From Lentzea flava (lineage in GTDB: Bacteria; Actinomycetota; Actinomycetes; Mycobacteriales; Pseudonocardiaceae), in NCBI RefSeq assembly GCF_014648475.1, contig NZ_BMRE01000038.1, positions 1-64,000 of the forward strand: 64,000 nt of DNA, written 5' to 3'. Shown here one piece after another: positions 34,940-43,175 of this stretch. Made by a program: the position numbers and the translations under genes. The notes beneath the pieces are model-generated. The model saw only the letters and a program-made list of their open reading frames with translations, made no database searches and was not told the origin of the DNA. The first letter of the stretch is position 1; the number at the start of each line of letters is the position of its first letter.

Positions 34940-36955
34940 TCAGAGGCCGACGATCGTGATCTCCGTACCGCGCCGCACACGCGTGCCCGGCGGGATCGAC
35001 TGGTTCACGACGGTCGCGTTGTTGCTCCTGTTGAACTCGACCCGCACCTTCAGGCCGAGCTTCTCGAGCTCCTCCTTGGCCTCGCGCACCTTCTGCCGGG
35101 TCACCTCGGGGACCTCGACCTCCTTGTTGCTCTGGAAGAACACGGTGACGCGCTTGTTCGCCGTGCCCTCCAGCACCGTCCCCGCGGGCGGATCCGTCCG
35201 CACCACGCGCGCCTCGTCGCCGTCCGCGGCGTCCTCACCGCTCGCCTCGACCGGCTCCAGACCGGCGCGCTGCAGCTCGGCGAACGCGTCGTCCTTCGAC
35301 TTGCCCGTGACGTTCGGCACCGGCCTGCGCGGGGCAGGGCCCTTGCTGAGCACCAGGGTCACCGGACTGTTGATCTTGAGTGCCGTGCCGGGACGCGGGT
35401 CCAGTGCGACGACCTTGCCGATCGGCACGCTGTCGTGGAACGCGTCCTTCGTGGCGTCCTTGACCGCCTTCAGGCCCGCCGCCTCGATCTCCTTCGTCGC
35501 GGCCTCGACGTCGACGCCGACGTTGACGAACGGCACCAGGGGCTTGCCGCGCGACACGACGATCTTCACGGACTGGCTCTTGCGCAGCTCCGTGCCCGCG
35601 GGCGGGTCGGTGCTGATGACCTGACCGTTCGGCACGTCGTCGGACGGCACCTTGTCGACCAGGCCGGTGAGGTCCGCCGCCTTCATCAGCTGCGCAGCGT
35701 TCGCCTCGGACTGCCCCACCACCGCGGGAACGGCCGTCCAGCGGCCCGCGCCGAGGTACCAGGCGAACAGGCCGACGATCAACGCCAGCACGGCGACCAC
35801 GGACCCCCAGATGATGAAGAGCTTCTTGCGGCGCTTGCGCTCTTCCTCGACCGGGTCGACCTTCGGCTTCTTCGCGCGGGTCTGGGGCGGACGACGGCGG
35901 GGCTGCTCCGGGCGCGCCATCGTGCGCGTGGCCGACATACCCGGTGGGGGCGTCGGCGGGCCCGTGTTGATGGTCGTCATCGCCGACTGCACGGGATGCA
36001 CCGGCCGGGTCGCCTCCGCGATCGACGGGGGAGTGGCGCCGACCGCGACCGGCACCGGCCGCATCACCATCGTCTTGTCGTTCTCGGGCGCCGAACCGGG
36101 AACGGGCACCGGCTGCGGCGTCAGGCCGACCTCCGCGCCCACGCGCTCGAGCTCGGCGAGGAACGCGTCCGCGTTCGGCGGCCGCAGCGACGGGTCGCGC
36201 CGCGTCGCCTTGCGCACCAGCGTGTCGAGCGCCAGGGGGACGTCAGGGATGGACGGGACGTCCGAGTTCACGTGCTGGTAGGCCACTGAGATGGCCGTGT
36301 CGCCGCGATAGGGCGCCTGCCCGGCCAGCATCTCGTAGAGCACGATTCCGGCCGAATAGACGTCACTGCGCGCGTCCGCGGCGCCGGTCTCCACCTGTTC
36401 GGGCGAGAGATAGGCGACGGTGCCGAGGATCTCGCTGTCGCTCGTGACGCCGTTCTCGGCGATCGCGCGGGCCAGTCCGAAGTCCGCCACCTTGACCTGG
36501 CCGCCCGGCCCGATCAGCACGTTCTCCGGCTTCACGTCGCGGTGCACGAGCCCTGCGCGGTGCGCGGCGCCCAACGCCGACAACACCGGGCCGAGAACGC
36601 TCAACGCAACGGCGGGAGGCAGCTTACCGCGCTGGTTCAGCAGGTCACGGAGGTTTCCGCCGTCGATCAGCTCCATCACCAGGTACACCTGGTCACCGTC
36701 GACGCCCTGGTCGTGCACGGACACCACGGCCGGGTGATGCAACTGGGCCGCCGCGCGTGCCTCGCGCTCGAAGCGCGCGACGAAGGCCGGGTCCGCCGTC
36801 AGGTGCGGATCCATCACCTTGATGGCGACATCTCGATCGAGGCGGGTGTCGCGACCTCGATAGACGGTGGACATGCCGCCGCGCGCGAGCACGGAGTCCA
36901 CCCGGTAGCGCTGCTCGAGCAGTCCACCCATCACGTTCGAAACCGACCTCTCCAC
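34940..36955 (-). CDS. pknL: Ser/Thr protein kinase PknL with four PASTA domains
   Basis: 671 residues. Kinase domain about 17-285 with ARGGMSTVYRG, AIKVM, HRDVKPEN, DFG and activation loop ENGVTSDSEILGTVAYLSPEQ. A proline-rich juxtamembrane region leads to one transmembrane helix (about 378-400), then four extracellular PASTA repeats (about 405-671). M. tuberculosis PknL (Rv2176) has no PASTA domains; Corynebacterium PknL has them, so this is the long form, able to sense muropeptides. The GTG start lies 8 nt after TACCAT; an internal ATG (codon 9) is an alternative. Divergent from its likely substrate at 37033. Confidence 0.94.
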   Translation of the reverse strand: MERSVSNVMGGLLEQRYRVDSVLARGGMSTVYRGRDTRLDRDVAIKVMDPHLTADPAFVARFEREARAAAQLHHPAVVSVHDQGVDGDQVYLVMELIDGGNLRDLLNQRGKLPPAVALSVLGPVLSALGAAHRAGLVHRDVKPENVLIGPGGQVKVADFGLARAIAENGVTSDSEILGTVAYLSPEQVETGAADARSDVYSAGIVLYEMLAGQAPYRGDTAISVAYQHVNSDVPSIPDVPLALDTLVRKATRRDPSLRPPNADAFLAELERVGAEVGLTPQPVPVPGSAPENDKTMVMRPVPVAVGATPPSIAEATRPVHPVQSAMTTINTGPPTPPPGMSATRTMARPEQPRRRPPQTRAKKPKVDPVEEERKRRKKLFIIWGSVVAVLALIVGLFAWYLGAGRWTAVPAVVGQSEANAAQLMKAADLTGLVDKVPSDDVPNGQVISTDPPAGTELRKSQSVKIVVSRGKPLVPFVNVGVDVEAATKEIEAAGLKAVKDATKDAFHDSVPIGKVVALDPRPGTALKINSPVTLVLSKGPAPRRPVPNVTGKSKDDAFAELQRAGLEPVEASGEDAADGDEARVVRTDPPAGTVLEGTANKRVTVFFQSNKEVEVPEVTRQKVREAKEELEKLGLKVRVEFNRSNNATVVNQSIPPGTRVRRGTEITIVGL

Positions 36956-36963
36956 AGTGCGAG

Positions 36964-36969
36964 ATGGTA
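36964..36969 (-). promoter_or_regulatory. -10 box of leaderless pknL
   Basis: TACCAT on the minus strand, 8 nt before the GTG at 36955. The region up to 37032 is shared with the divergent Rv2175c-like gene. Confidence 0.55.
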
Positions 36970-37032
36970 AAGCTCAGGATGACCCGGTTGGCGGAAGGGC
37001 GTTCACAGTTCGGTTATGGCATCGTGACCCCC

Positions 37033-37398
37033 GTGAGTGCGATTCCTGCCGCTGCGGATGTACTGGCTGCCGACCTGGAGGTTCTTCCTCTCCCCGAGGT
37101 GGCCGACCGAATGGGACTTCCGGTCACCCGGGTCCACCAACTGCTGCGCGACGGGCAACTGCTCGCCGAGCGGCGTGACGGCGTTCTCGTCGTCCCCGAA
37201 GCGTTCCTCGCCGCCGGAGGCGTGGTGAAGGGTCTGCCCGGCACCATCACGGTGCTGCGCGACCAGGGCTTCTCCACGGACGAGATTCTGCGCTGGCTCT
37301 TCACGGAGGACGCGAGCCTCCCTGGCACTCCGATCGAAGCATTGCGCGGAGACCGTGGGCGTGAGGTAAAGCGACGCGCGCAAGCCATGGGCTTCTAG
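37033..37398 (+). CDS. Winged-helix DNA-binding protein, Rv2175c-like (PknL substrate)
   Basis: 121 residues. A helix-turn-helix begins PLPEVADRMGLPVTRVHQLLRDGQLLAERRDGVLVVPEAFL; the C-terminal part has GLPGTITVLRDQGFSTDEILRWLF and a basic end EVKRRAQAMGF, all shared with Rv2175c. That protein is phosphorylated by PknL on its N-terminal segment, which reduces DNA binding; adjacency to pknL suggests the same circuit. The N-terminus is uncertain: GTG 37033 (with CATCGT 7 nt upstream) or GTG 37024. Ends with a hairpin at 37414. Confidence 0.9.
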   Translation: MSAIPAAADVLAADLEVLPLPEVADRMGLPVTRVHQLLRDGQLLAERRDGVLVVPEAFLAAGGVVKGLPGTITVLRDQGFSTDEILRWLFTEDASLPGTPIEALRGDRGREVKRRAQAMGF

Positions 37399-37413
37399 TT
37401 CACACGATGTGGC

Positions 37414-37452
37414 GGTTCCGGGCGTCTCCCCAGGCGAGAGACGCCCGGAACC
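37414..37452 (+). terminator. Hairpin after Rv2175c-like gene
   Basis: GGTTCCGGGCGTCTC (37414-37428) and GAGACGCCCGGAACC (37438-37452): perfect 15-bp stem, 9-nt loop, 15 bp after the stop. It ends only 15 bp before the next gene's start, so it may also insulate or lie in the leader of that gene. Confidence 0.8.
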
Positions 37453-37467
37453 CCTGAACTGGTGCGC

Positions 37468-37866
37468 ATGATCACCAAGACTGTGCTCGCCGGCCTCACG
37501 GCTGTCGGGCTGCTTCTCTCGCCGGTCGTCGCCAGTGCCGCGCCGGCCGTGCACGCCAAGCCCACCACGCTGGAACTCGACGCGGGTGGCGCCAAGGTCA
37601 AGCTCAAGAAGGGCAACCAGCTCCAGATCAAGGGCAAGCTCGGCGCTGCCGGCGAGCGTCAGCTCACCCTCGGCCTCGACGTGTTCGCCCAGATCAAGGT
37701 CGGTGCGTCGACGTGGACCAACATCTACACCCGGTCCTGCACGCCGAACTCGACGTTCACCGCGAAGCTCACGATCGACGCGTCCGCTGATCTGCGCCTC
37801 TACTTCCCCGGCACCAGCGTGTACGCCTCCTCGACGTCGAACATCGTCGGCGTCGTCGTGATCTAA
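37468..37866 (+). CDS. Small secreted protein of unknown function
   Basis: 132 residues. Signal peptide (MITKTVLAGLTAVGLLLSPVVASA, cleavage after ASA) and a mature beta-rich domain of about 105 residues with alternating polar/hydrophobic strands (TTLELDAGGAKVKLKKGNQLQIKGKL), resembling an immunoglobulin-like or carbohydrate-binding sandwich. Only one Cys. Not in the mycobacterial block. GTG 37462 two codons upstream is an alternative start; no clear ribosome-binding site. I do not recognise the family. Confidence 0.68.
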   Translation: MITKTVLAGLTAVGLLLSPVVASAAPAVHAKPTTLELDAGGAKVKLKKGNQLQIKGKLGAAGERQLTLGLDVFAQIKVGASTWTNIYTRSCTPNSTFTAKLTIDASADLRLYFPGTSVYASSTSNIVGVVVI

Positions 37867-37874
37867 AGCCGGGC

Positions 37875-38750
37875 TCATCTGGTCATCGCACGTGCGAGCA
37901 GTGCCCGGCCCGCGCCGGGCACTGCCACCGCGAGACGTCGTGAGTTCGGCACAGCGACCCTCCGCCACAGCACCTCGCAGCCGACGAGGCCGAGGATGTC
38001 GCGATACAGCGTGAACGCCGTCCGAATGCAGGGCCGCGACGCCGGCGACAGCATCTCGATGCCCGGCTCGGCCGACTGATATATCGCATGCGTGCGGGCG
38101 ACGAGGTCGTCAAGAGCGCTTTGCACCCGGTCGTTTGCGCGACGACGCAAACGACACCATTGCAAAAGGTCGCGGTCGACGCCGTGCGCGCCGAGGACGT
38201 CCTGCGGCAGGTACACGCGGCCGCGGTCGAGGTCCTCGCCGACGTCGCGCAGGAAGTTCGTCAGCTGGAACGCCACCCCGAGCCGGGCGGCGTACGGCTC
38301 GGCCTCCGCGCGGGGCACGACGGTGCCGAGCACCGGCAGCATCTGCAGCCCGATGACCTCCGCGGAGCCGTGCATGTACACGCCGAGCGCGTCGAGGTCG
38401 GCGTACTCGGTGACGTGGAGGTCCATCCGCATCGACGCGAGGAAGTCCGTGAAGAGCGACCTGTCGATGTCGTAGCGGCGCATCGTGTCCGTCAGCGCGT
38501 GCAGGACCGGGTTCGACGGCTCCTTCTCTAGCAGTCGCTCAAGGCGAGCGAGCTCGCCTTCGCGGTCGTCGACCCCGGCCGCGTCGACGATCTCGTCGGC
38601 CCACCGCGCGAACGCGTACAGCGCGTGCACCGCAGGCCGTTGCTCGGGACGCAGCAGTGTCGTCGCGAGGAAGAAGGTCTTGCCGTACCGCGCGTTCACC
38701 CGGCGGCACGCGGCATACGCGGACGCCAAATCCACTGTATTGGCGCTCAT
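37875..38750 (-). CDS. crtB: Phytoene/squalene synthase family protein
   Basis: 291 residues; head-to-head condensation of prenyl diphosphates. Substrate motifs: TFFLATTLL, first Asp-rich YAFARWADEIVDAAG, and second FLRDVGEDLDRGRVYLP. Its ATG overlaps the mptA stop (ATGA), so it is the last gene of idsA2-mptA-crtB; product could be phytoene or squalene. No other carotenoid genes are near. Codons 194-228 are unlike the rest of the gene (CTT TTG CAA, TGT CGT TTG, ATA TAT CAG) and carry GATATATC (38078-38085) plus a 10-bp hairpin (38130-38155), resembling the intergenic repeats. Confidence 0.88.
   Translation of the reverse strand: MSANTVDLASAYAACRRVNARYGKTFFLATTLLRPEQRPAVHALYAFARWADEIVDAAGVDDREGELARLERLLEKEPSNPVLHALTDTMRRYDIDRSLFTDFLASMRMDLHVTEYADLDALGVYMHGSAEVIGLQMLPVLGTVVPRAEAEPYAARLGVAFQLTNFLRDVGEDLDRGRVYLPQDVLGAHGVDRDLLQWCRLRRRANDRVQSALDDLVARTHAIYQSAEPGIEMLSPASRPCIRTAFTLYRDILGLVGCEVLWRRVAVPNSRRLAVAVPGAGRALLARAMTR
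38078..38155. repeat. Repeat-like motif block inside crtB coding sequence
   Basis: CTGATATATCG at 38076-38086 is followed by a hairpin GTCGTTTGCG/CGCAAACGAC (38130-38155), then ATTGCAAAAGG at about 38159. The intergenic type-B elements use the same words (GATATATC, CGTTTGCG, CGCAAACG, TGCAAAA). Here they are read through in frame and homologues appear to align without a gap, so this is either a domesticated element or coding sequence shaped by motif selection. Confidence 0.55.
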
Positions 38751-40261
38751 TCGTAGCGGCTGGACAGGCCGAACGGGTCCGGCTTCACCAGCGACCGCGC
38801 GGCGAGGCACGACACGACCAGCGCGAAGAAGAGGTAGCCCCACGAGTACAGCGCCGTGTCGCCGTTGGGGTACGTCACCAGCAGCAGGAAGACCGACGCC
38901 AGCGACACCGTCACCAGCGCGCCCGTGGTCCACAGGAATCCGGCGGCGAGCGCCAGCGGCCAGCTGAAGTACCACGGCAGCGTCGCGGGCGAGAGCAGCG
39001 CGACGGCCAGCATCGTCAGCGCGCCGCGCCGGATGCTGTCGCGGACGTCGCCGTCCCGCGCCGCCCACCACTGCGTCCACGCGATCCAGATCAGCACCAC
39101 CGAGCCGAGCGCTCGCGCCACGCCGATGAAGATGCCGCCGTCGACGTAGACGAACCAGTTCACGACCATGCGCACGAAGTCGCCGACCGCGCTCGGGATC
39201 GAGAGCCAGTTGATGATCATCGACGAGCTGCGCAGCGCGGGGATCCAGCCGAGGCTCACGCCGGCGACCAGCGTGCACGCCACGAACGCGCCGAGGAACG
39301 CCGCCGCGCCCGGCAGCAGCGCCTTGCGGAACTGGGCCCGCTTGTCGCCCTCCAGCCGCGCGGCCCAGATCCAGATGAGGAACGGCACGATCACGACCGC
39401 CGTCGCCTTCACCGAGAACGCGAGGCCGAGCAGCACGAAGCCCAGCACGTGCCTGCGGTCGAGCACCAGCAGCACGCCCGCGGCCATCAGGCCGATCATC
39501 AGCAGGTCGTTGTGCGCGCCGCCGACCAGGTGGATCAGCAGCAACGGGTTCGCCGCCACCAGCCAGAGCGCGATCGCCGACCTGCCACCCAGGTGACGGC
39601 TGAGGCCCGGCAGCGCCCAGCACAGCAGCACGAGCCCGCCGGCGAGCGAGAAGCGCATGGCGACGACGCCGAGGATCACGCTGGCGTTGGTGAGCCACAC
39701 GATCGCCTTGGCCACGAGGATGAACAGCGGCCCGTACGGCGCGGGCGTGTGCTGCCACACCCAGCTGACGTTCTCGCTGAGCGTGCTCTGCAGCACGGCG
39801 GGCCCGACCTCGTACGGGTCGTAGCCGCTCAGCGCGAGCTGGCCCTGCGCGAGGTAGCTGTAGATGTCCTTGCTGAACAGCGGCGGCGCGAAGAGCAGCG
39901 GCAACGTCCAGACCGTCACCGCGACCAGCACCGCGAAGTCGCCGATCTCACCCCACCGCACCAGCCTGCCGAGCCGGATCCACGCCCAGATGACGAGGCC
40001 CAGACCCAGGTACAGCACCATGCTCGCGAGGTCACGGCCGTGCCCGTAGCGCAGCCAGCTCAGCCCGACCTGGGCGAGCAGCGGATCGCGCTCCAAAATC
40101 GCGCCCGCGCCCATGCCGCCGAGCGCGACCAATGCCACGCCGAGGAGGCCCAGCATGGTCGTGCGGATGGGGATGGCGTAGGTGTTCGCGCGCACGACAG
40201 GTGAGGGCTCCAGCGGAGACACCTCGGAGCTCGTGCGGGGAAGGGACGGAGTTGCTGCCAT
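38747..40261 (-). CDS. mptA: Alpha-(1->6)-mannosyltransferase MptA (GT-C)
   Basis: 504 residues, about 12 membrane helices. GT-C glycosyltransferase using polyprenyl-phosphomannose on the periplasmic side; the acidic motif APPLFSKDIYSYLAQGQ is in the first large loop. It is the Rv2174 orthologue by position beside idsA2; MptA extends the alpha-1,6-mannan backbone of lipomannan and lipoarabinomannan in mycobacteria. The related MptB cannot be wholly excluded on sequence alone. Start MAATPSLPR at ATG 40261. Its stop overlaps the crtB start. Confidence 0.88.
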   Translation of the reverse strand: MAATPSLPRTSSEVSPLEPSPVVRANTYAIPIRTTMLGLLGVALVALGGMGAGAILERDPLLAQVGLSWLRYGHGRDLASMVLYLGLGLVIWAWIRLGRLVRWGEIGDFAVLVAVTVWTLPLLFAPPLFSKDIYSYLAQGQLALSGYDPYEVGPAVLQSTLSENVSWVWQHTPAPYGPLFILVAKAIVWLTNASVILGVVAMRFSLAGGLVLLCWALPGLSRHLGGRSAIALWLVAANPLLLIHLVGGAHNDLLMIGLMAAGVLLVLDRRHVLGFVLLGLAFSVKATAVVIVPFLIWIWAARLEGDKRAQFRKALLPGAAAFLGAFVACTLVAGVSLGWIPALRSSSMIINWLSIPSAVGDFVRMVVNWFVYVDGGIFIGVARALGSVVLIWIAWTQWWAARDGDVRDSIRRGALTMLAVALLSPATLPWYFSWPLALAAGFLWTTGALVTVSLASVFLLLVTYPNGDTALYSWGYLFFALVVSCLAARSLVKPDPFGLSSRYE

Positions 40262-40365
40262 CGCCCGAACATCGTTGCACAACGCGTGGAAGCGTCAGCA
40301 AGCAACGGCCCAGACTGGTCACGAGGAGTTAATCAAGCAACCAGAAGCGCGAGGCATGATCGACT

Positions 40366-41433
40366 TCAGAAGGTCCGCTTCGTGGAACTGATCGCGAGGT
40401 CGGCGAGCTTCGTCGCGGCGGGCTCGGCCACGGGAGCCGCGTCGAGGGCGGCCAGCGCGCTTTTCGTCAGCTCCTCGATGCGCTCCTCGACGGCGTCGAC
40501 GGCACCCACCTTCACGAGTGCGCGGCGCACCTCCTCGACGGTCTCGAGGTCGAGGTCCGGCTTGCCCAGAGCGATATCCAATATATCGGCGCCGAACTGC
40601 ATGCCCAGCGCCACGAGCAGCGTGCGCTTGCCCTCGGCGAGGTCGTCACCAGCGGGTTTGCCGGTGACCTCGGGGTCGCCGAACACGCCGAGCAGGTCGT
40701 CGCGCAACTGGAACGCAACGCCGATGTCGGCACCGAAGGCCCGCAGCCCGTCGATCAGCTCCGGCGAGCCGCCCGCCATCGCCGCGCCCATGTGCAACGG
40801 CCGTTCGACCGTGTACGCGGCGGTCTTGAGCCGGTCGATGCGCAGCGCCGCGTCCGCGGACGAGTCGCCGCGCGCCTGCGTCAGCACGTCGAGGTACTGG
40901 CCCGCGAGCATCTCGGTGCGCATGTCCCGCCACGGCTCGCTCATCCGCCGCAGCACCTCGGCGGGCAACCCGGCGGCGAAGAGCATGTCGTCCGCCCACG
41001 CCAGCGCGATGTCGCCGATCAGAACTGCAGCCGACATGCCGAACCGCTCCGACGAGCCGAGCCAGCCGTGCTCGCGGTGCCGTGCGCCGAACGCGATGTG
41101 TACGGTCGGCTTGCCCCGGCGCACCGACGAGGCGTCCATCAGGTCGTCGTGGATCAGGGCACACGCCTGGATGAGCTCCAGCGAACTCACCGCCGTGAGC
41201 ACCTCGTCCGCGAGCTCACCGTCCGGGTCGCCGCCCGCCGCGCGCCACCCCCACCACGCGTAGGTCGGGCGGATGCGCTTGCCGCCGCCCAGCACGAAGT
41301 CCGAGAGCGCATCCACCGCGCTCGCGAAGCTCCGGTCCATCGCCTCACCGGACGCGCGCCGGGAGGCCAGGTACGTGGTCAACGCTTCTTCGACGTGCTG
41401 GGGCAGGGCAACGTCGATGGGGTGGTGGGACAC
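40366..41433 (-). CDS. idsA2: Polyprenyl diphosphate synthase IdsA2
   Basis: 355 residues, trans-isoprenyl diphosphate synthase (geranylgeranyl-type expected). GGGKRIRP, first Asp-rich motif LIHDDLMDAS, KTAAYTVERPL and second motif FQLRDDLLGVFGD are all present. It heads idsA2-mptA-crtB and could supply prenyl donor for the phytoene/squalene synthase. GTG 41433 (MSHHPID) is used, 6 nt after GACCAT; upstream in-frame ATGs at 41469 and 41490 remain possible. CCAATATATCGG (40578-40589) lies in the coding sequence, again through GAT ATA TTG codons. Confidence 0.9.
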   Translation of the reverse strand: MSHHPIDVALPQHVEEALTTYLASRRASGEAMDRSFASAVDALSDFVLGGGKRIRPTYAWWGWRAAGGDPDGELADEVLTAVSSLELIQACALIHDDLMDASSVRRGKPTVHIAFGARHREHGWLGSSERFGMSAAVLIGDIALAWADDMLFAAGLPAEVLRRMSEPWRDMRTEMLAGQYLDVLTQARGDSSADAALRIDRLKTAAYTVERPLHMGAAMAGGSPELIDGLRAFGADIGVAFQLRDDLLGVFGDPEVTGKPAGDDLAEGKRTLLVALGMQFGADILDIALGKPDLDLETVEEVRRALVKVGAVDAVEERIEELTKSALAALDAAPVAEPAATKLADLAISSTKRTF

Positions 41434-41524
41434 ATGTCCATGGTCCGCTGTGTCCGGGACCACCCGCATGTCGGGGCCCGTGTACCACATGCTGGGCTCT
41501 AGTCTCACTCAGCGGAAGTGCCAC

Positions 41525-41530
41525 TAATGT
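41525..41530 (+). promoter_or_regulatory. -10 box of leaderless metF-like gene
   Basis: TAATGT, 7 nt (TGTTCCC), then the ATG at 41538. Confidence 0.65.
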
Positions 41531-41537
41531 TGTTCCC

Positions 41538-42419
41538 ATGACGTCGGTGGTGGAAAGGCTGCAGGGAGACACTCCCAAGTTCTCGGTCGAGTTCCTGCCG
41601 CCGCGGGACGCCGAGGACGAGAAGATCCTCTGGAAGGCCGTCCGCGAACTGGAAGGCCTCGACCCGGCTTTCGTGTCGATCACCTACGGCGCCGGCGGAT
41701 CACGACGGGACCGCACGATCCGCGCCACCGGCCGGATCGCGCAGGAGACGACACTGCTGCCCGTCGCGCACCTGACGGCCGTCGACCACTCGGTGGCCGA
41801 GCTGCGCAACGTGATCGGCTGGTACGCGGCGATCGGCGTGCGCAACGTCCTGGCGCTGCGGGGCGACCCGCCCGGCGACCCGATGGGCGAGTGGGTCGCG
41901 CACCCCGAGGGCCTCAACTACGCCGACGAGCTGGTGCGGCTGGTGCGCGAGCTCGGCGACTTCTGCGTCGGCGTGGCGGCGTTCCCGTACGGGCATCCGC
42001 GCTCGGCCGACCTCGACACCGACCTGAAGTTCCTGCTGCGCAAGCTGAACGCGGGTGCGGACTACGCGGTGGCGCAGCTGTTCCACGAGCCGGAGCCGTT
42101 CCTGCGGCTGCGCGACAGGGTGGCGGCGGCTGGCTGTTCGGCGGCGATGCTGCCGGGAATCATGCCGATGCTGTCGGCGCGCGGCCTGGCCAAGATCGTG
42201 GAGCTGTCCGGGGCCGACCTGCCGGTGGAGATCTCGCGCAGGCTGGAGCCGTACGCCGACGACCCGGCAGGATTCCGCGCGACGGGCATCGACATCGCGA
42301 CGGAGATGTGTCAGCGGCTGCTCGACGAGGGCGTGCCCGCGCTGCACTTCTACACGATGAACCGGTCGAAGGCGACGCGGGAAGTACTGGGGCGCTTGGG
42401 TTTGGTGGCTCGCGCCTAG
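41538..42419 (+). CDS. metF: Methylenetetrahydrofolate reductase (MetF family, Rv2172c-like)
   Basis: 293 residues forming one TIM barrel. FSVEFLPPRD with catalytic-type Glu, VSITYGAGGSRRDRTI, VAHLTAV, LALRGDPPGDP, AAFPYGHP and AQLFHEP are MTHFR signatures. The enzyme makes 5-methyl-THF for methionine synthesis. The mycobacterial counterpart Rv2172c occupies the same place next to lppM; whether that group is the housekeeping reductase or a flavin-independent variant is not settled by sequence. The stop overlaps that of the convergent lppM (CTAG, 42416-42419). Confidence 0.92.
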   Translation: MTSVVERLQGDTPKFSVEFLPPRDAEDEKILWKAVRELEGLDPAFVSITYGAGGSRRDRTIRATGRIAQETTLLPVAHLTAVDHSVAELRNVIGWYAAIGVRNVLALRGDPPGDPMGEWVAHPEGLNYADELVRLVRELGDFCVGVAAFPYGHPRSADLDTDLKFLLRKLNAGADYAVAQLFHEPEPFLRLRDRVAAAGCSAAMLPGIMPMLSARGLAKIVELSGADLPVEISRRLEPYADDPAGFRATGIDIATEMCQRLLDEGVPALHFYTMNRSKATREVLGRLGLVARA

Positions 42420-43078
42420 ACCATCACGTTGCGCTTGTGCGCGATGAGGGCGAGCACGACGACGATCAGCGCGGCGCCGCCGGTGAGCCCGGCGACGAGC
42501 AGCGCCCAGCCGAGGAACGAGTCGGAGTCCTCGCCCGCGTACTGCACGGTGGCCTGGAGCATCGACGCCTGACCGGGTTTCGGAGACCACGCGATGGTGT
42601 TGTTCTCCTCCTCGCGGCCGTTGGTGTTCACGATCTTGCCGGGGAAGCTGACCTTCACCTGGATGTCCGCGCGCTCGACGGGCACCTGGGTGAGATCGAC
42701 CGAGCCCGAGAGCGTGACAAGATCACCCGACCGGCGGAAGTTGAGGCTGTAGCGGCTGTTCGACGAACTGGTGGCCGAGGAGAGCGTGCGCATCTCCTCG
42801 AACGACAGGCCGTTGAAGAACAACTGCGTGCCCGCGTACGACTCCACCCGGTACGGCTTGGTGGTGACGCGGCTCGCGAGCTCCGGTGGCACCTTCAGCT
42901 GGGGACCGGGGTCGTTGTCCTGCGTGGGCGGCGTGGCCGCGACGATCTCACCCGAGATGCGGTCGTCGTCCGACACGGCCATGGCCGCGTACACACGAAC
43001 GCAACCGCTCAACGAGAACAGGGTGAGCAGCAGGAAGACCGGCACCAGAAGTGCCCGGGATCGACACACGGCGGACAT
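42416..43078 (-). CDS. lppM: Lipoprotein LppM
   Basis: 220 residues. Signal peptide with lipobox LFSLSGC is followed by a soluble domain (RVYAAMAVSDDDRISGEIVAAT onward) and a C-terminal transmembrane helix (LLVAGLTGGAALIVVVLALIA) with a basic tail, as in Rv2171. M. tuberculosis LppM is a surface lipoprotein linked to phagosome blocking and binds PIM-like lipids; in a soil actinomycete it more likely handles envelope glycolipids. Start ATG 43078; ATG 43114, with a 12-residue longer N-terminus, is an alternative. Confidence 0.85.
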   Translation of the reverse strand: MSAVCRSRALLVPVFLLLTLFSLSGCVRVYAAMAVSDDDRISGEIVAATPPTQDNDPGPQLKVPPELASRVTTKPYRVESYAGTQLFFNGLSFEEMRTLSSATSSSNSRYSLNFRRSGDLVTLSGSVDLTQVPVERADIQVKVSFPGKIVNTNGREEENNTIAWSPKPGQASMLQATVQYAGEDSDSFLGWALLVAGLTGGAALIVVVLALIAHKRNVMV

Positions 43079-43161
43079 CCTGCCAGGGCGGTCCAAACGA
43101 CGCAGTACCTCCATTGGTCGTGAGCTTGACTAACTACCTTTTGGTGTCGAGGGCCGCGAGG

Positions 43162-43167
43162 TAGCGT
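43162..43167 (+). promoter_or_regulatory. -10 box of leaderless DUF885 gene
   Basis: TAGCGT, 8 nt, then ATG at 43176. Confidence 0.6.
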
Positions 43168-43175
43168 CTCGCGCC

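Noticed and set aside
37875-39758. Fusion of CrtB with a 300-residue upstream domain
   Set aside because: The upstream part is a shadow of mptA; crtB starts at an ATG overlapping the mptA stop.
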